From DATEDA01 sp963754305 (GTDB taxonomy: Bacteria > Pseudomonadota > Gammaproteobacteria > Burkholderiales > SG8-39), in assembly GCA_963754305.1 (NCBI GenBank), contig CAVWFR010000013.1, positions 39,752-103,751 of the forward strand: a DNA stretch of 64,000 bases, in the 5' to 3' direction. Below the pieces are notes generated by a model. It did not search any database and was not told where the DNA came from. It was given only the letters and a program-made list of their open reading frames with translations. Position numbers and translations under genes: made by a program. This document shows, piece by piece, positions 52,519-59,753 of this stretch (positions within the stretch are counted from its first letter, which is position 1; each line of letters starts with the position of its first letter).

Positions 52519-53235
52519 TCAGCCGGTATTCGGCGAAGGCGACGGTGAGCCGAGCCGCTCGAGCACGCCGGCGACGACGCGGTCGCAGCGCTCGCCGGCG
52601 AATGCGAAGGCCAGCTCGTCGAGCGCGGTGTCGAGCTCGCGCGCCAGCGACTCCCGGAGCAGGCTGCGGGCACGGAAGTAGCGCGTGCGCACGGTCGCCT
52701 CGGGAATATCGAGCAACGCAGCGGTCTCCTCGACCGAGAACTCTTCCAGCGCGCGCAAAACAAAGACGCCGCGGAAAGCGTCGGGCAGTTCGTCGATCCG
52801 GCGTTCGATCAACGCGCCGAGCTGGTGACGCATCGCTTCGGTCTCCGGTCCCGGCGTCCCGGCAGCCAGCGCAGCAGACGCGTGTGCGCGGGTCTCAGCA
52901 TCCGCTGCGTTCTCGAGCGGGATGACCACCCCCCGCCGTGCCGCGCTGCGCCTGCGCCCGAGCGCCTCGTTGATCACGATCCGCGTCAGCCAGGTGGAGA
53001 GCTTCGAGTGACCCGTGAATGCGCCGATCGCCTGATAGGCGAGGAGGTACGCCGACTGGAGGCAATCCTCCGCTTCGGCGTCATCGCGCAGGATGCTCCG
53101 CGCAGCGCGGTAGAGCATGCGGTTGTGCCGCCGCATGATCAGCTTGAAGGCATTCAGGTCGCCGGTGGCGACCCGCTGCGCGATCGCGAAGTCGCTTTCA
53201 TCAGGCGCCGACGCCCGTACGGCCAGCGTGGTCAT
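52519..53235 (-). CDS. ECF-subfamily RNA polymerase sigma factor
   Basis: A 238-residue sigma factor. Region 2: NAFKLIMRRHNRMLYRAARS, ILRDDAEAEDCLQSAYLLAY, TWLTRIVINEALGRRR. Region 4: DELPDAFRGVFVLRALEEFS and VEETAALLDIPEATVRTRYF RAR, the helix-turn-helix. A linker of about 45 residues rich in alanine separates them. No anti-sigma gene follows in the same operon; the C-terminus ends in about 35 residues after region 4 that could act in regulation. The first methionine (53268) is less likely than the ATG at 53235, which has GGAAG upstream. Confidence 0.92.
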   Translation of the reverse strand: MTTLAVRASAPDESDFAIAQRVATGDLNAFKLIMRRHNRMLYRAARSILRDDAEAEDCLQSAYLLAYQAIGAFTGHSKLSTWLTRIVINEALGRRRSAARRGVVIPLENAADAETRAHASAALAAGTPGPETEAMRHQLGALIERRIDELPDAFRGVFVLRALEEFSVEETAALLDIPEATVRTRYFRARSLLRESLARELDTALDELAFAFAGERCDRVVAGVLERLGSPSPSPNTG

Positions 53236-53579
53236 GTCGGTCTTCCGGTATGGCTTTTCCTGCCGCATTAGATGAAGCCCGTGGAGCCTGCGTTCCCGGG
53301 CGCAGTACGGCGAATGCGGCGCATACCGCTACCACGGCGGTCCCGGCCCGTGGGGTCGATCGCCCCACCGGCCGATCGCCGGCGCGGTCCGTTTGGTCGA
53401 TCGGTTTGAAGCCGGTGGCGTTCACGATCCCGCCGATCAACGCGACCGCGCGCCGCTGCTGCGCCCCGGCCACCGCCTCCGGCGTGCCTGGACGAGGCTT
53501 CCGGTTCGGCGTGTGCCTTGAGGCCCGGATGCGAGGGATGTCGCAGCGCGGCGGAATCTCGCCAGAAGGGACAAGCACG
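53236..53579. other. 344-base stretch without a recognised gene
   Basis: Open frames cross it on both strands, but none resembles a known family and none has a convincing ribosome site. No repeats or hairpin with a T run were seen. It probably holds promoters for the sigma factor gene on the minus strand. Confidence 0.5.
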
Positions 53580-53930
53580 TTACTTCGCCAGCCGCTTACA
53601 CCCGGTGTACGCCCGTTCAGCACCTTCCTCCAGAAACACCTCGTCGCCCTGGGTGTACAGCGTGGTTCGGCCGTTGGAATAGCGCGCACCGGAGGCACTG
53701 ACGACCGGATCGAGACGGAACTCGCGCTCCGGGAAATAAACCATGGCCGACTTTCCGCTGTCGGGATACTGCACGACGAGCTGCTTGTCGGCCTCGCACT
53801 TGTAAACCACCGCATCGGAGGGCCAGCGCGGGCGCTCGGCGGGCGAGCCGCCGCCGAAGGGCCACCAGCTCGAGCAGCCGGCGAGAAGGATCGCGGTCGA
53901 GATTGCGCAAGGCAGCGCGAGACGGGTCAT
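53580..53930 (-). CDS. MliC-like lipoprotein (lysozyme-inhibitor fold)
   Basis: A 116-residue lipoprotein. The lipobox is STAILLAGCSS, with the lipidated cysteine at residue 19. The mature part has AVVYKCEADKQLVVQYPDSG, RLDPVVSASGARYSNGR and YTQGDEVFLEEGAERAYTGC, matching the membrane-bound C-type lysozyme inhibitor family (the ASGARYS loop and paired cysteines). Such proteins protect peptidoglycan from host or grazer lysozymes, or simply bind the outer membrane. The gene is alone on the minus strand. Confidence 0.85.
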   Translation of the reverse strand: MTRLALPCAISTAILLAGCSSWWPFGGGSPAERPRWPSDAVVYKCEADKQLVVQYPDSGKSAMVYFPEREFRLDPVVSASGARYSNGRTTLYTQGDEVFLEEGAERAYTGCKRLAK

Positions 53931-54023
53931 CGGCGGTGGTGAAGGCGAGATGGGATGACAGCGATTGTACGGCGAGCGTACGCTCGCAGAGCGGGCGCGT
54001 TGACATGTGTGCCACTACGTGAC

Positions 54024-54323
54024 ATGTCGAAGATGATCCACGTCCGCCACGTCCAGGATGATCTCCACCGGCGCTTGACGGCGCGCGCCGCGCTCGAAGG
54101 GCTCTCGCACTCGGACTCCTGATCCGCGAGATCCGAGAGGTGGCCCGGACGTCCGACGCCCGCGGAGATGCGCGCGCGTCTCGGGGACCTGCGCGGGAAC
54201 GCGACCGCCTACGACGCGGCTTGTCTCGCGCTCACGGAGGTGCTGGCCGTTGCGCTCGTCACCCGGGACGTGGCGCTCGGACCGGCCGCGTGGCACCGCG
54301 CGCGCGTCGAAGTCATCGCCTGA
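54024..54323 (+). pseudogene. VapBC/FitAB toxin-antitoxin remnant (antitoxin start joined to PIN toxin end)
   Basis: The ATG at 54024 begins SKMIHVRHVQDDLHRRLTAR then AALEGLSHSD, a ribbon-helix-helix antitoxin of FitA type. One missing T turns the expected phenylalanine codon into a stop (TGA at 54120). The next frame gives LIREIREVART, and after one extra T the first frame resumes as PAEMRARLGDLR. It runs straight into NATAYDAACLALTEVLAVAL then VTRDVALG to TGA at 54323, which is the C-terminal third of a PIN-domain toxin. The end of the antitoxin and most of the toxin are missing. This is a decayed, non-functional pair. Confidence 0.72.
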
Positions 54324-54375
54324 GCGCGGGCGGGCGACGCTCAGGGCTTCGCGCCCCGCTTCGTCTCCCCGACGA

Positions 54376-54624
54376 TCACACGCCGTGCTGGGTCAGGCCC
54401 GCGGGGTTGATGAGCGCGCCGTCGGCCGAGTCGATGTGGGCGTGAAAGGTATCGACGAGCGTGCCCTCGTGGTTCGACTGGACGATCTCGAGCCTCGCCC
54501 TGAGCTCGGCGGCGAGCGCTTCGAGGCGCTGGTTGATCTCCGCGAGCGTCGTCGTGCCGTAGATGTGCGGCTCGCGACGGCCGAAGAGGTTCAGATTCGG
54601 GCCGTGCAGGACGAGGATGAGCAT
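54376..54624 (-). pseudogene. aroQ: Truncated type II 3-dehydroquinate dehydratase
   Basis: 82 residues with the clear AroQ beginning: LILVLHGPNLNLFGRREPHI, then YGTTTLAEINQRLEAL and IVQSNHEGTLVDTFHAH. The active-site tyrosine (IYGTTT) is present. The gene ends at LINPAGLTQHGV, whereas functional enzymes of about 145 residues continue with the HLSNIxxRExFRxxS block that carries the catalytic histidine and arginine. The missing half cannot be found in other frames nearby. It is presumably a broken extra copy, the real aroQ being elsewhere. Confidence 0.8.
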
Positions 54625-54713
54625 AGCGGGGACGCCTCTCTAGGGTTGCCGGGGGGCCGTAGGGTAGCACCCCGCCTCCTCAGCACGCACCCATTGGCGC
54701 ATCGACGCGGCCG

Positions 54714-55748
54714 CTACCCGTCGCTCTGACCGCGCGACGGTTTTCTCCGCGCTCGGGTGTCGTACGCGGACTGCCGCCCGGAAGTGCGGTCGAACCAGGC
54801 GGGTTTCGGCACGTGCGATATCGCGCTTTCCGGTCCGGGCGCTCGTTCACGCTCGAGTTCCGCGAAGACCTCGACCAGGAAGTCCACGAACACGCGCACC
54901 AGCCGCGACCGCCGCTGGGCGGGCGGATAGGCGGCGAAGATCGTCGGCGCCTCCAGGCACTCCCAGTCGGTGAGCACCGGGACAAGCAGGGCCGATGACA
55001 GATAACGGAACAGACTGACGTCAGTGAGCCGGATGACGCCGGCGCCGGCGCAGGCCGCCGCGTCGAGCCAGATGCGGTCGTCGCTGAAGACGCGGGTCCG
55101 CACGTCGATCGTGCGCCGTTCGCCGTTCTTCTCGAAGATCCAGCGGTCGAGCAGGGTGCCGCCGGAGCTCCGGCCGATCAGGCAGTGGTGATCGCGTAGC
55201 CGCTCCGGTTCGTGCGGGATACCCTCGCGCGCCCAGTACTCCGGCGAGGCGCACACGACGAGCCGCGTCTGCCCGAGCGGACGCACTACGAGGTCGCGCT
55301 CAGGCGGCCACCCGGGCAGGACCGCCACGTCGAGGTTCTTCTCCGCGATCTCCTGGATCGTCACGATCGGCTTGAAGACGAGCTCGACGTCCGGATAGCG
55401 CGCGAGGAAGCGCGTGATCCGCGGCATCACACAGTTCAGCCCGAGCGAGGAGCGCATGCCGACGGTCAGCGTCCCGCGCGGCTTCGCGCCGCGTGGCCCG
55501 AGCCGCTGCTCGACGTCGTGCAGGTCCGCCGCAATCCGGCGCGAGACCTCGTAATAGCGCTCGCCGTCGGCCGTGAGCACGAGACCCTGCGTCGTGCGGT
55601 GGAAGAGGGTGAGCCCGAGCGAGCGCTCGAGCGCGCCGACGAGCTGCGTGACCGCGGGGGCGGAGACATTGCAGGATCGCGCCGCGGCGGCGAAGCTGCG
55701 GCTCTCGGCGGCGCAGTTGAAGTACTGGATCGCGCGCAGCTTGTCCAT
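54714..55748 (-). CDS. LysR-family transcriptional regulator
   Basis: A 344-residue regulator. The N-terminal winged helix is MDKLRAIQYFNCAAESRSFA, AAARSCNVSAPAVTQLVGAL, ERSLGLTLFHRTTQGLVLTA; the co-inducer domain follows from about residue 90. GGAGGA with 7-base spacing precedes the ATG. It is transcribed away from a Bug-type binding-protein gene with 118 bases between the starts, the usual arrangement for a LysR protein controlling its divergent neighbour. Its C-terminal 40 residues (from about 305) are longer than usual. Ligand unknown. Confidence 0.92.
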   Translation of the reverse strand: MDKLRAIQYFNCAAESRSFAAAARSCNVSAPAVTQLVGALERSLGLTLFHRTTQGLVLTADGERYYEVSRRIAADLHDVEQRLGPRGAKPRGTLTVGMRSSLGLNCVMPRITRFLARYPDVELVFKPIVTIQEIAEKNLDVAVLPGWPPERDLVVRPLGQTRLVVCASPEYWAREGIPHEPERLRDHHCLIGRSSGGTLLDRWIFEKNGERRTIDVRTRVFSDDRIWLDAAACAGAGVIRLTDVSLFRYLSSALLVPVLTDWECLEAPTIFAAYPPAQRRSRLVRVFVDFLVEVFAELERERAPGPESAISHVPKPAWFDRTSGRQSAYDTRARRKPSRGQSDG

Positions 55749-55788
55749 CGCGAAGTTCCTCCGGCGTCGCGCATAGTAAGCGAAACTT

Positions 55789-55799
55789 AATGGCCCATT
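55789..55799. promoter_or_regulatory. Candidate LysR operator (palindrome) between the LysR and Bug genes
   Basis: AATGG-C-CCATT is an 11-base perfect dyad in the 118-base divergent gap, 41 bases before the LysR start and 68 before the Bug start. It does not fit the T-N11-A form exactly, so it is only a candidate. Confidence 0.35.
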
Positions 55800-55866
55800 C
55801 AGCGGGAGGCCCCTTCGCTGGAGCCGGCAGCGGGTGCAGAGTGGGACCTGCAAAAGGAGCGACGAC

Positions 55867-56847
55867 ATGATCCTTCGAACCATCACTTTGACTGTGAGCG
55901 CGGCTGCGGTGCTCGCAGCGGCTCCGCTGGCCGCGCCAGCCGAAGACGCCGCCTCGTATCCGACGAAGGCGATCCGGCTGATCGTCCCCACCGTGCCCGG
56001 GGTTCCGCCCGACACCCTGGCACGAATCCTCGGTGAAAAGCTGACGAGCGCGCTCGGGCAGCCGGTCGTGATCGAGAACCGGCCGGGGGCGATTGGCACG
56101 ATCGGGCTGAACGCGGTCGCCCGGGCGACGCCCGACGGCTATACGGTCGGCGCGATCTCGATGCCCTACATCGTCGCGCCGAGCGTGCTGCCGCACGTCC
56201 CGTACGACACCGAAAAGGATCTCGCCCCGGTCGCGCTGATCGCCTGGAACTACGGGCTCGTCACCGTTTCGGCCACCTCGCCCGTGAAGGACATCCCCGA
56301 GCTCGTCGCCCGTGCCCGGGCCAACCCCGGCGCGCTGAAATTCGGCTCCGCGGGGAACGCCACGCCGTCGCACCTCGCCGGCGAGCTGTTCAACCGCGAG
56401 GTGGGCGTGAGCCTGACGCACATCCCGTACAAGGGCCCCGCCGTTATGACCGGCGTGATCAGGGGCGAAGTCGATTTTTACGTGGGGTCGCCGTCCACGA
56501 TCGCCCCGCAGCTCAGGTCGGGCAGGCTCCGCGCGCTGGCCACGACCGCGCCGCAACGGCTCGCTGCATACCCGGACCTGCCGACGCTGGTCGAGCTGGG
56601 CTACCCGGGGATCGTCCTGAGCGATTGGCAGGGCTTGGTCGTGCCGGCCGGTACGCCCGGCGAGATCATCGGGCGGCTGCAGTCCGAAATCCTGAAGATG
56701 CTGGCGGAGCAGGCGTTCAGGGAGCGCCTGGAAGCGCTCGGGATGTCGGCGGCCGGCCTGAGCGCGGAGGAGTTCGCGCGGCATATCCACAACGAGCTTC
56801 GACGGTGGGACAAAGTCGTCCGCGACGCCAAGATCCGGGCCGAGTGA
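55867..56847 (+). CDS. Bug/TctC-family periplasmic binding protein
   Basis: A 326-residue secreted protein. Signal peptide ILRTITLTVSAAAVLAAAPL then AAPAEDA; the Bug entry motif is YPTKAIRLIVPTVPGVPPDT, in which the usual PPGGGxD is VPGVPPD, a divergent form. VVIENRPGAIGTIGLNAVAR, ATPDGYTVG, GNATPSHLAGELFNREVG and HIPYKGPAVM follow. AAAGGAGCGACGAC precedes the ATG. It is probably regulated by the divergent LysR protein. An O-methyltransferase gene follows after 52 bases. The ligand is not known and no TctAB genes are adjacent. Confidence 0.91.
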   Translation: MILRTITLTVSAAAVLAAAPLAAPAEDAASYPTKAIRLIVPTVPGVPPDTLARILGEKLTSALGQPVVIENRPGAIGTIGLNAVARATPDGYTVGAISMPYIVAPSVLPHVPYDTEKDLAPVALIAWNYGLVTVSATSPVKDIPELVARARANPGALKFGSAGNATPSHLAGELFNREVGVSLTHIPYKGPAVMTGVIRGEVDFYVGSPSTIAPQLRSGRLRALATTAPQRLAAYPDLPTLVELGYPGIVLSDWQGLVVPAGTPGEIIGRLQSEILKMLAEQAFRERLEALGMSAAGLSAEEFARHIHNELRRWDKVVRDAKIRAE

Positions 56848-56899
56848 CCCGAGCCGCGCGCGACGCGATCGACGACCCATCGGCGGCGACAGGCCAACC

Positions 56900-57931
56900 A
56901 TGCATGACGTCGGCGATCCGGTTGCGGCGATGGAGACGATTGATGGCTTCATCAACGGCGCTGCGATGTCGCAGGCGATGGCCGTGGCTGCCGAGCTGCG
57001 GATCCCCGACCTGCTGACGACCGGACCGAAGAGCGCGGGCGAGCTCTCTCGCGCCGCCGCTTGTCACGCGCGGTCGCTGCACCGGCTCTTGCGAGCGCTC
57101 GCTGCCGCGAACCTCTGCGTGGAGCACGACGACGGCACGTTCTCGCTGACCGCGGCGGGTGCGCTGCTGCGGACCGATGCGCCGGGTTCCATGCGTCACT
57201 GGGCGATTCGGTGGGGCCGTGACCTATGGCTCGAGTGGGGCAATCTCCGCCACAGCGTGAGGACCGGCGAGACCGCGCGGCGCCTCTTCAAGCAGACCGA
57301 CGGCCTCGACCACCTCGAGCGCGATGCGGCCGCTGCGACGAGTTTTAACCGCTCGATGGCGGAGCTCACGCGGCGCGTCGCCCGCGGCGTGGCCGGGTGC
57401 TACGACTTCTCGGGGATGAAACGGCTCGTCGACGTCGGCGGGGGACATGGGGAGCTGCTGGGAGCGATCCTCGTAGCCTGTCCCGCGCTGCGGGGCGTGC
57501 TGTTCGATCGGCCGCACGCGATGGACGGCGCGCGGGCCCATCTCGAAAACCTTGGTGTCGCCGCGCGCTGCGAGACCGCGACCGGGAGCTTCTTCGACTC
57601 GGTCCCCGCCGGCGAAGACGGGTACCTGCTGAAGAGCGTTATTCACGACTGGGACGACGAGCGGAGCGCCGTGATCCTCCGCAACTGCCGGAAAGCGATA
57701 GCCGGGGACGGAAAGCTGCTGCTGGTGGAGCAGATCATGCCCGACCGGATGGAGCCAAGCGTGCTGCACCAGGACGTGACGCGAAGGGACCTCACCATGC
57801 TGATCGGGCCCGGCGGGCAGGAGCGAACGACGGGCGAGTTCCGCAGCCTGCTGGAAACCGGCGGCTTCGCGCTGCGGAGGACCGTTCGCGGTCCCCTGAA
57901 CTTCTTCGTGATCGAAGCGGTTCCTCTTTGA
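56900..57931 (+). CDS. SAM-dependent O-methyltransferase (acetylserotonin-OMT-like, dimerisation domain)
   Basis: A 343-residue methyltransferase of the COMT-like class. The N-terminal dimerisation domain has INGAAMSQAMAVAAELRIPD, then LLTTGPKSAGELSRAA; the SAM site is RLVDVGGGHGELLGAILVAC (about residues 175-195), and the catalytic region LLKSVIHDWDDERSAVILRN contains the His-Asp pair. Bacterial members methylate hydroxyl groups of aromatic or polyketide compounds. There are no biosynthetic genes nearby, so its substrate is open. It may be co-transcribed with the preceding Bug gene. Confidence 0.88.
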   Translation: MHDVGDPVAAMETIDGFINGAAMSQAMAVAAELRIPDLLTTGPKSAGELSRAAACHARSLHRLLRALAAANLCVEHDDGTFSLTAAGALLRTDAPGSMRHWAIRWGRDLWLEWGNLRHSVRTGETARRLFKQTDGLDHLERDAAAATSFNRSMAELTRRVARGVAGCYDFSGMKRLVDVGGGHGELLGAILVACPALRGVLFDRPHAMDGARAHLENLGVAARCETATGSFFDSVPAGEDGYLLKSVIHDWDDERSAVILRNCRKAIAGDGKLLLVEQIMPDRMEPSVLHQDVTRRDLTMLIGPGGQERTTGEFRSLLETGGFALRRTVRGPLNFFVIEAVPL

Positions 57932-58041
57932 GGCCGTTCCAGCGGGGCAGCACGACCGACCTCTTCAGTCTCACCGCGGCGTAGGGATAAGGGAAACGTC
58001 GGCGTCGAGCTTCCGCACGCCATGGCGGCCCGCAGAGCGTC

Positions 58042-58656
58042 TCAACATTCCGGCTCGCCCGGCGCGGGCCGCGGCGCGGGGTTGAAACGGAAGCGGGCCG
58101 GCACGTCGCTCGCCGCGATCGATCCGAGCGGGACGCAGCGCTTGCCGAGTGAGAGGGCGAGCGCGGGTCCGGCGCCTCCGGCGAGCGATTCGATCGCTTC
58201 GTCTGCGGCGGGCTTGCCGTCGGTGACGACGATCTTCTCGAGGAGCGCCGCGAGATCGCGGTCGAGCGCAACGCCGGCACCGAGCTCGGTGTCGAGCAGG
58301 AGCTGGCCCGCATCGTCGACCCACGCGCGCATCACCACGGACGGCACCGCGCCGGTGTGCGTCTCGACCGAATCGCCGTCCGCGCGCAGGCGATAGACGA
58401 GCGGCGTGTACTCGAGCAGGACGAACACGCGCTGCGGCCCGTTCTGGAAGAACCAGCGGCCGTGAGCGTCGGCTTGATAGTTGCGGCCGATGAACTCCAC
58501 CACCGCGGCGTTCGAGATGCGCTCGAAGACCGGGGCGCCGGCCGCGGACGCGCGCGATTTCACCAGCCAGTTTCCGCGCCGGTCGAGCTTCAACCAGCCG
58601 TAGACGTTCGGCACGTCCGGCCACTTCTGCATCGCGCGGATGACGATCTCGTCCAT
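58042..58656 (-). CDS. Conserved hypothetical protein with WPxVPxVYGWL start
   Basis: A 204-residue cytoplasmic protein without signal peptide or membrane helix. It starts MQKWPDVPNVYGWLKLDRRG after eight residues, then AVVEFIGRNYQADAHGRWFF and NGPQRVFVLLEYTPLVYRLR. This pattern recurs in unnamed proteins of betaproteobacteria, as I recall it, but I know no function. A second part, LGAGVALDRDLAALLEKIVV, is helical. It is divergent from the DMT gene at 58738 with 81 bases between. The arginine/proline-rich tail (FNPAPRPAPGEPEC) looks disordered. Confidence 0.7.
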   Translation of the reverse strand: MDEIVIRAMQKWPDVPNVYGWLKLDRRGNWLVKSRASAAGAPVFERISNAAVVEFIGRNYQADAHGRWFFQNGPQRVFVLLEYTPLVYRLRADGDSVETHTGAVPSVVMRAWVDDAGQLLLDTELGAGVALDRDLAALLEKIVVTDGKPAADEAIESLAGGAGPALALSLGKRCVPLGSIAASDVPARFRFNPAPRPAPGEPEC

Positions 58657-58669
58657 GACCCGCCTCTTC

Positions 58670-58675
58670 TACAAT
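58670..58675 (+). promoter_or_regulatory. Candidate -10 box for the DMT transporter gene
   Basis: TACAAT at 58670 stands 63 bases before the TTG start; the surrounding 50 bases (58668-58706) are unusually AT-rich for this window. No clear -35 is seen. Confidence 0.35.
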
Positions 58676-58737
58676 GTTGCGAAGATATTACGGACTGCAC
58701 TCATTATGACCGGCCCTCGGCCGCGGAAGTTGCGTCC

Positions 58738-59601
58738 TTGACCACCACGGCGCTCGCGCTCGTGCTCGTCGCGGCGGCGGTGCACGCGGGCTGGAACTAC
58801 TTCCTGAAGACCGCGCGCGGCGGCCCGGGGTTCATGACCCTCGTCGCAATCGTTGCGTGCGTCATCTGGGCGCCCGTGGCCCTCGGACAGTGGCTCTGGC
58901 AGGGCTATTCATTCCAGCCCGTGCATCTGGTGCCGGTTCTGGCCAGCGCGGCCATCCATACCGTCTATTTCGTGCTGCTCGACCGCGGCTACCGGCACGG
59001 GGATCTCTCGGTGGTCTATCCGCTGGCGCGCGCGACCGGGCCGGTGCTCACCATCGCCGCCGCCGTGATCTTTCTCGGCGAGCGACCGGGGGTGCTCGCG
59101 CTAGCCGGCGCGGCGCTCGTCGTCCTCGGTGCCTATCTTCTCACCGGCAACCCGCTCCGCCTCCTCGGGCGCGACCGCCCGAAGGGCGCCGGCTTCGCGC
59201 TCCTCACCGGTTGCACGATCGCGCTCTACACCGTGGTCGACAAGCTCGCCGTCAGCCACTACCTGATCCCGCCGATCGTGTTCGACTGGGCGTGCCTGAC
59301 CGCGCGGATCTTCATGCTGTGGCCGCTCGCGCTGCGCAGCGCGCCCGACTCGCTGCGCGCCGCGTGGAAGGTCGACCGGCGCGCGATCATCCTCGTCGCC
59401 GCGCTCTCGCCGCTCGCTTACATCCTGGTGCTGACGGCGATGGTGTTCACGCCGGTAAGCTACGTCGCGCCGGCGCGCGAGGTGAGCATCCTGTTCGCGG
59501 CATTGCTGGGCGCGCATCTCCTGAAGGAGGCGGATGCGGTGCGGCGGCTCATCGCCGCGGCGGCGATCGTACTCGGGATCGTGGGGCTTGCGCTGGGCTG
59601 A
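58738..59601 (+). CDS. EamA/DMT-family transporter
   Basis: A 287-residue membrane protein with ten helices in two EamA halves: LALVLVAAAVHAGWNYFLKT at the start, then DRGYRHGDLSVVYPLARATG and VIFLGERPGVLALAGAALVV; second half GCTIALYTVVDKLAVSHYLI ... PVSYVAPAREVSILFAALLG and HLLKEAD. The VYPLARATGP segment is typical of the subgroup near the phosphonate-type EamA members. The start appears to be TTG, since no ATG or GTG is in frame at a suitable site and GGAAG lies before it. Export substrate unknown. Confidence 0.87.
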   Translation: MTTTALALVLVAAAVHAGWNYFLKTARGGPGFMTLVAIVACVIWAPVALGQWLWQGYSFQPVHLVPVLASAAIHTVYFVLLDRGYRHGDLSVVYPLARATGPVLTIAAAVIFLGERPGVLALAGAALVVLGAYLLTGNPLRLLGRDRPKGAGFALLTGCTIALYTVVDKLAVSHYLIPPIVFDWACLTARIFMLWPLALRSAPDSLRAAWKVDRRAIILVAALSPLAYILVLTAMVFTPVSYVAPAREVSILFAALLGAHLLKEADAVRRLIAAAAIVLGIVGLALG

Positions 59602-59639
59602 TGGTGGTGGATCAGGCGGTCCCGCAACGGAGGACCGCC

Positions 59640-59753
59640 ATGATCACCGAGATCGTTCTCTTCAAGCTGCCCGCAGGCATGAGCCGCGAGGAATACTCGA
59701 ACTGGATACCGCTGAGTGACCATCTGCATCGAGTCAAAACTCCGTCCTACTGA
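59640..59753 (+). pseudogene. Truncated ferredoxin-like (stress A/B-barrel) small protein
   Basis: A strong ribosome site (CGGAGGACCGCC) and ATG lead into ITEIVLFKLPAGMSREE, the usual start of a roughly 100-residue monooxygenase-like dimeric A/B-barrel protein. After 20 residues the pattern breaks and the frame stops at codon 38 (RVKTPSY). The remainder of the protein is missing, and the neighbouring hydrolase gene begins at its end from the other side. It looks like the cut 5' end of a gene left at a rearrangement. Confidence 0.55.

Noticed and set aside
54015..54296. Minus-strand open frame across the toxin-antitoxin remnant
   Set aside because: No ribosome site and low-complexity content; the plus strand carries clear antitoxin and PIN text.
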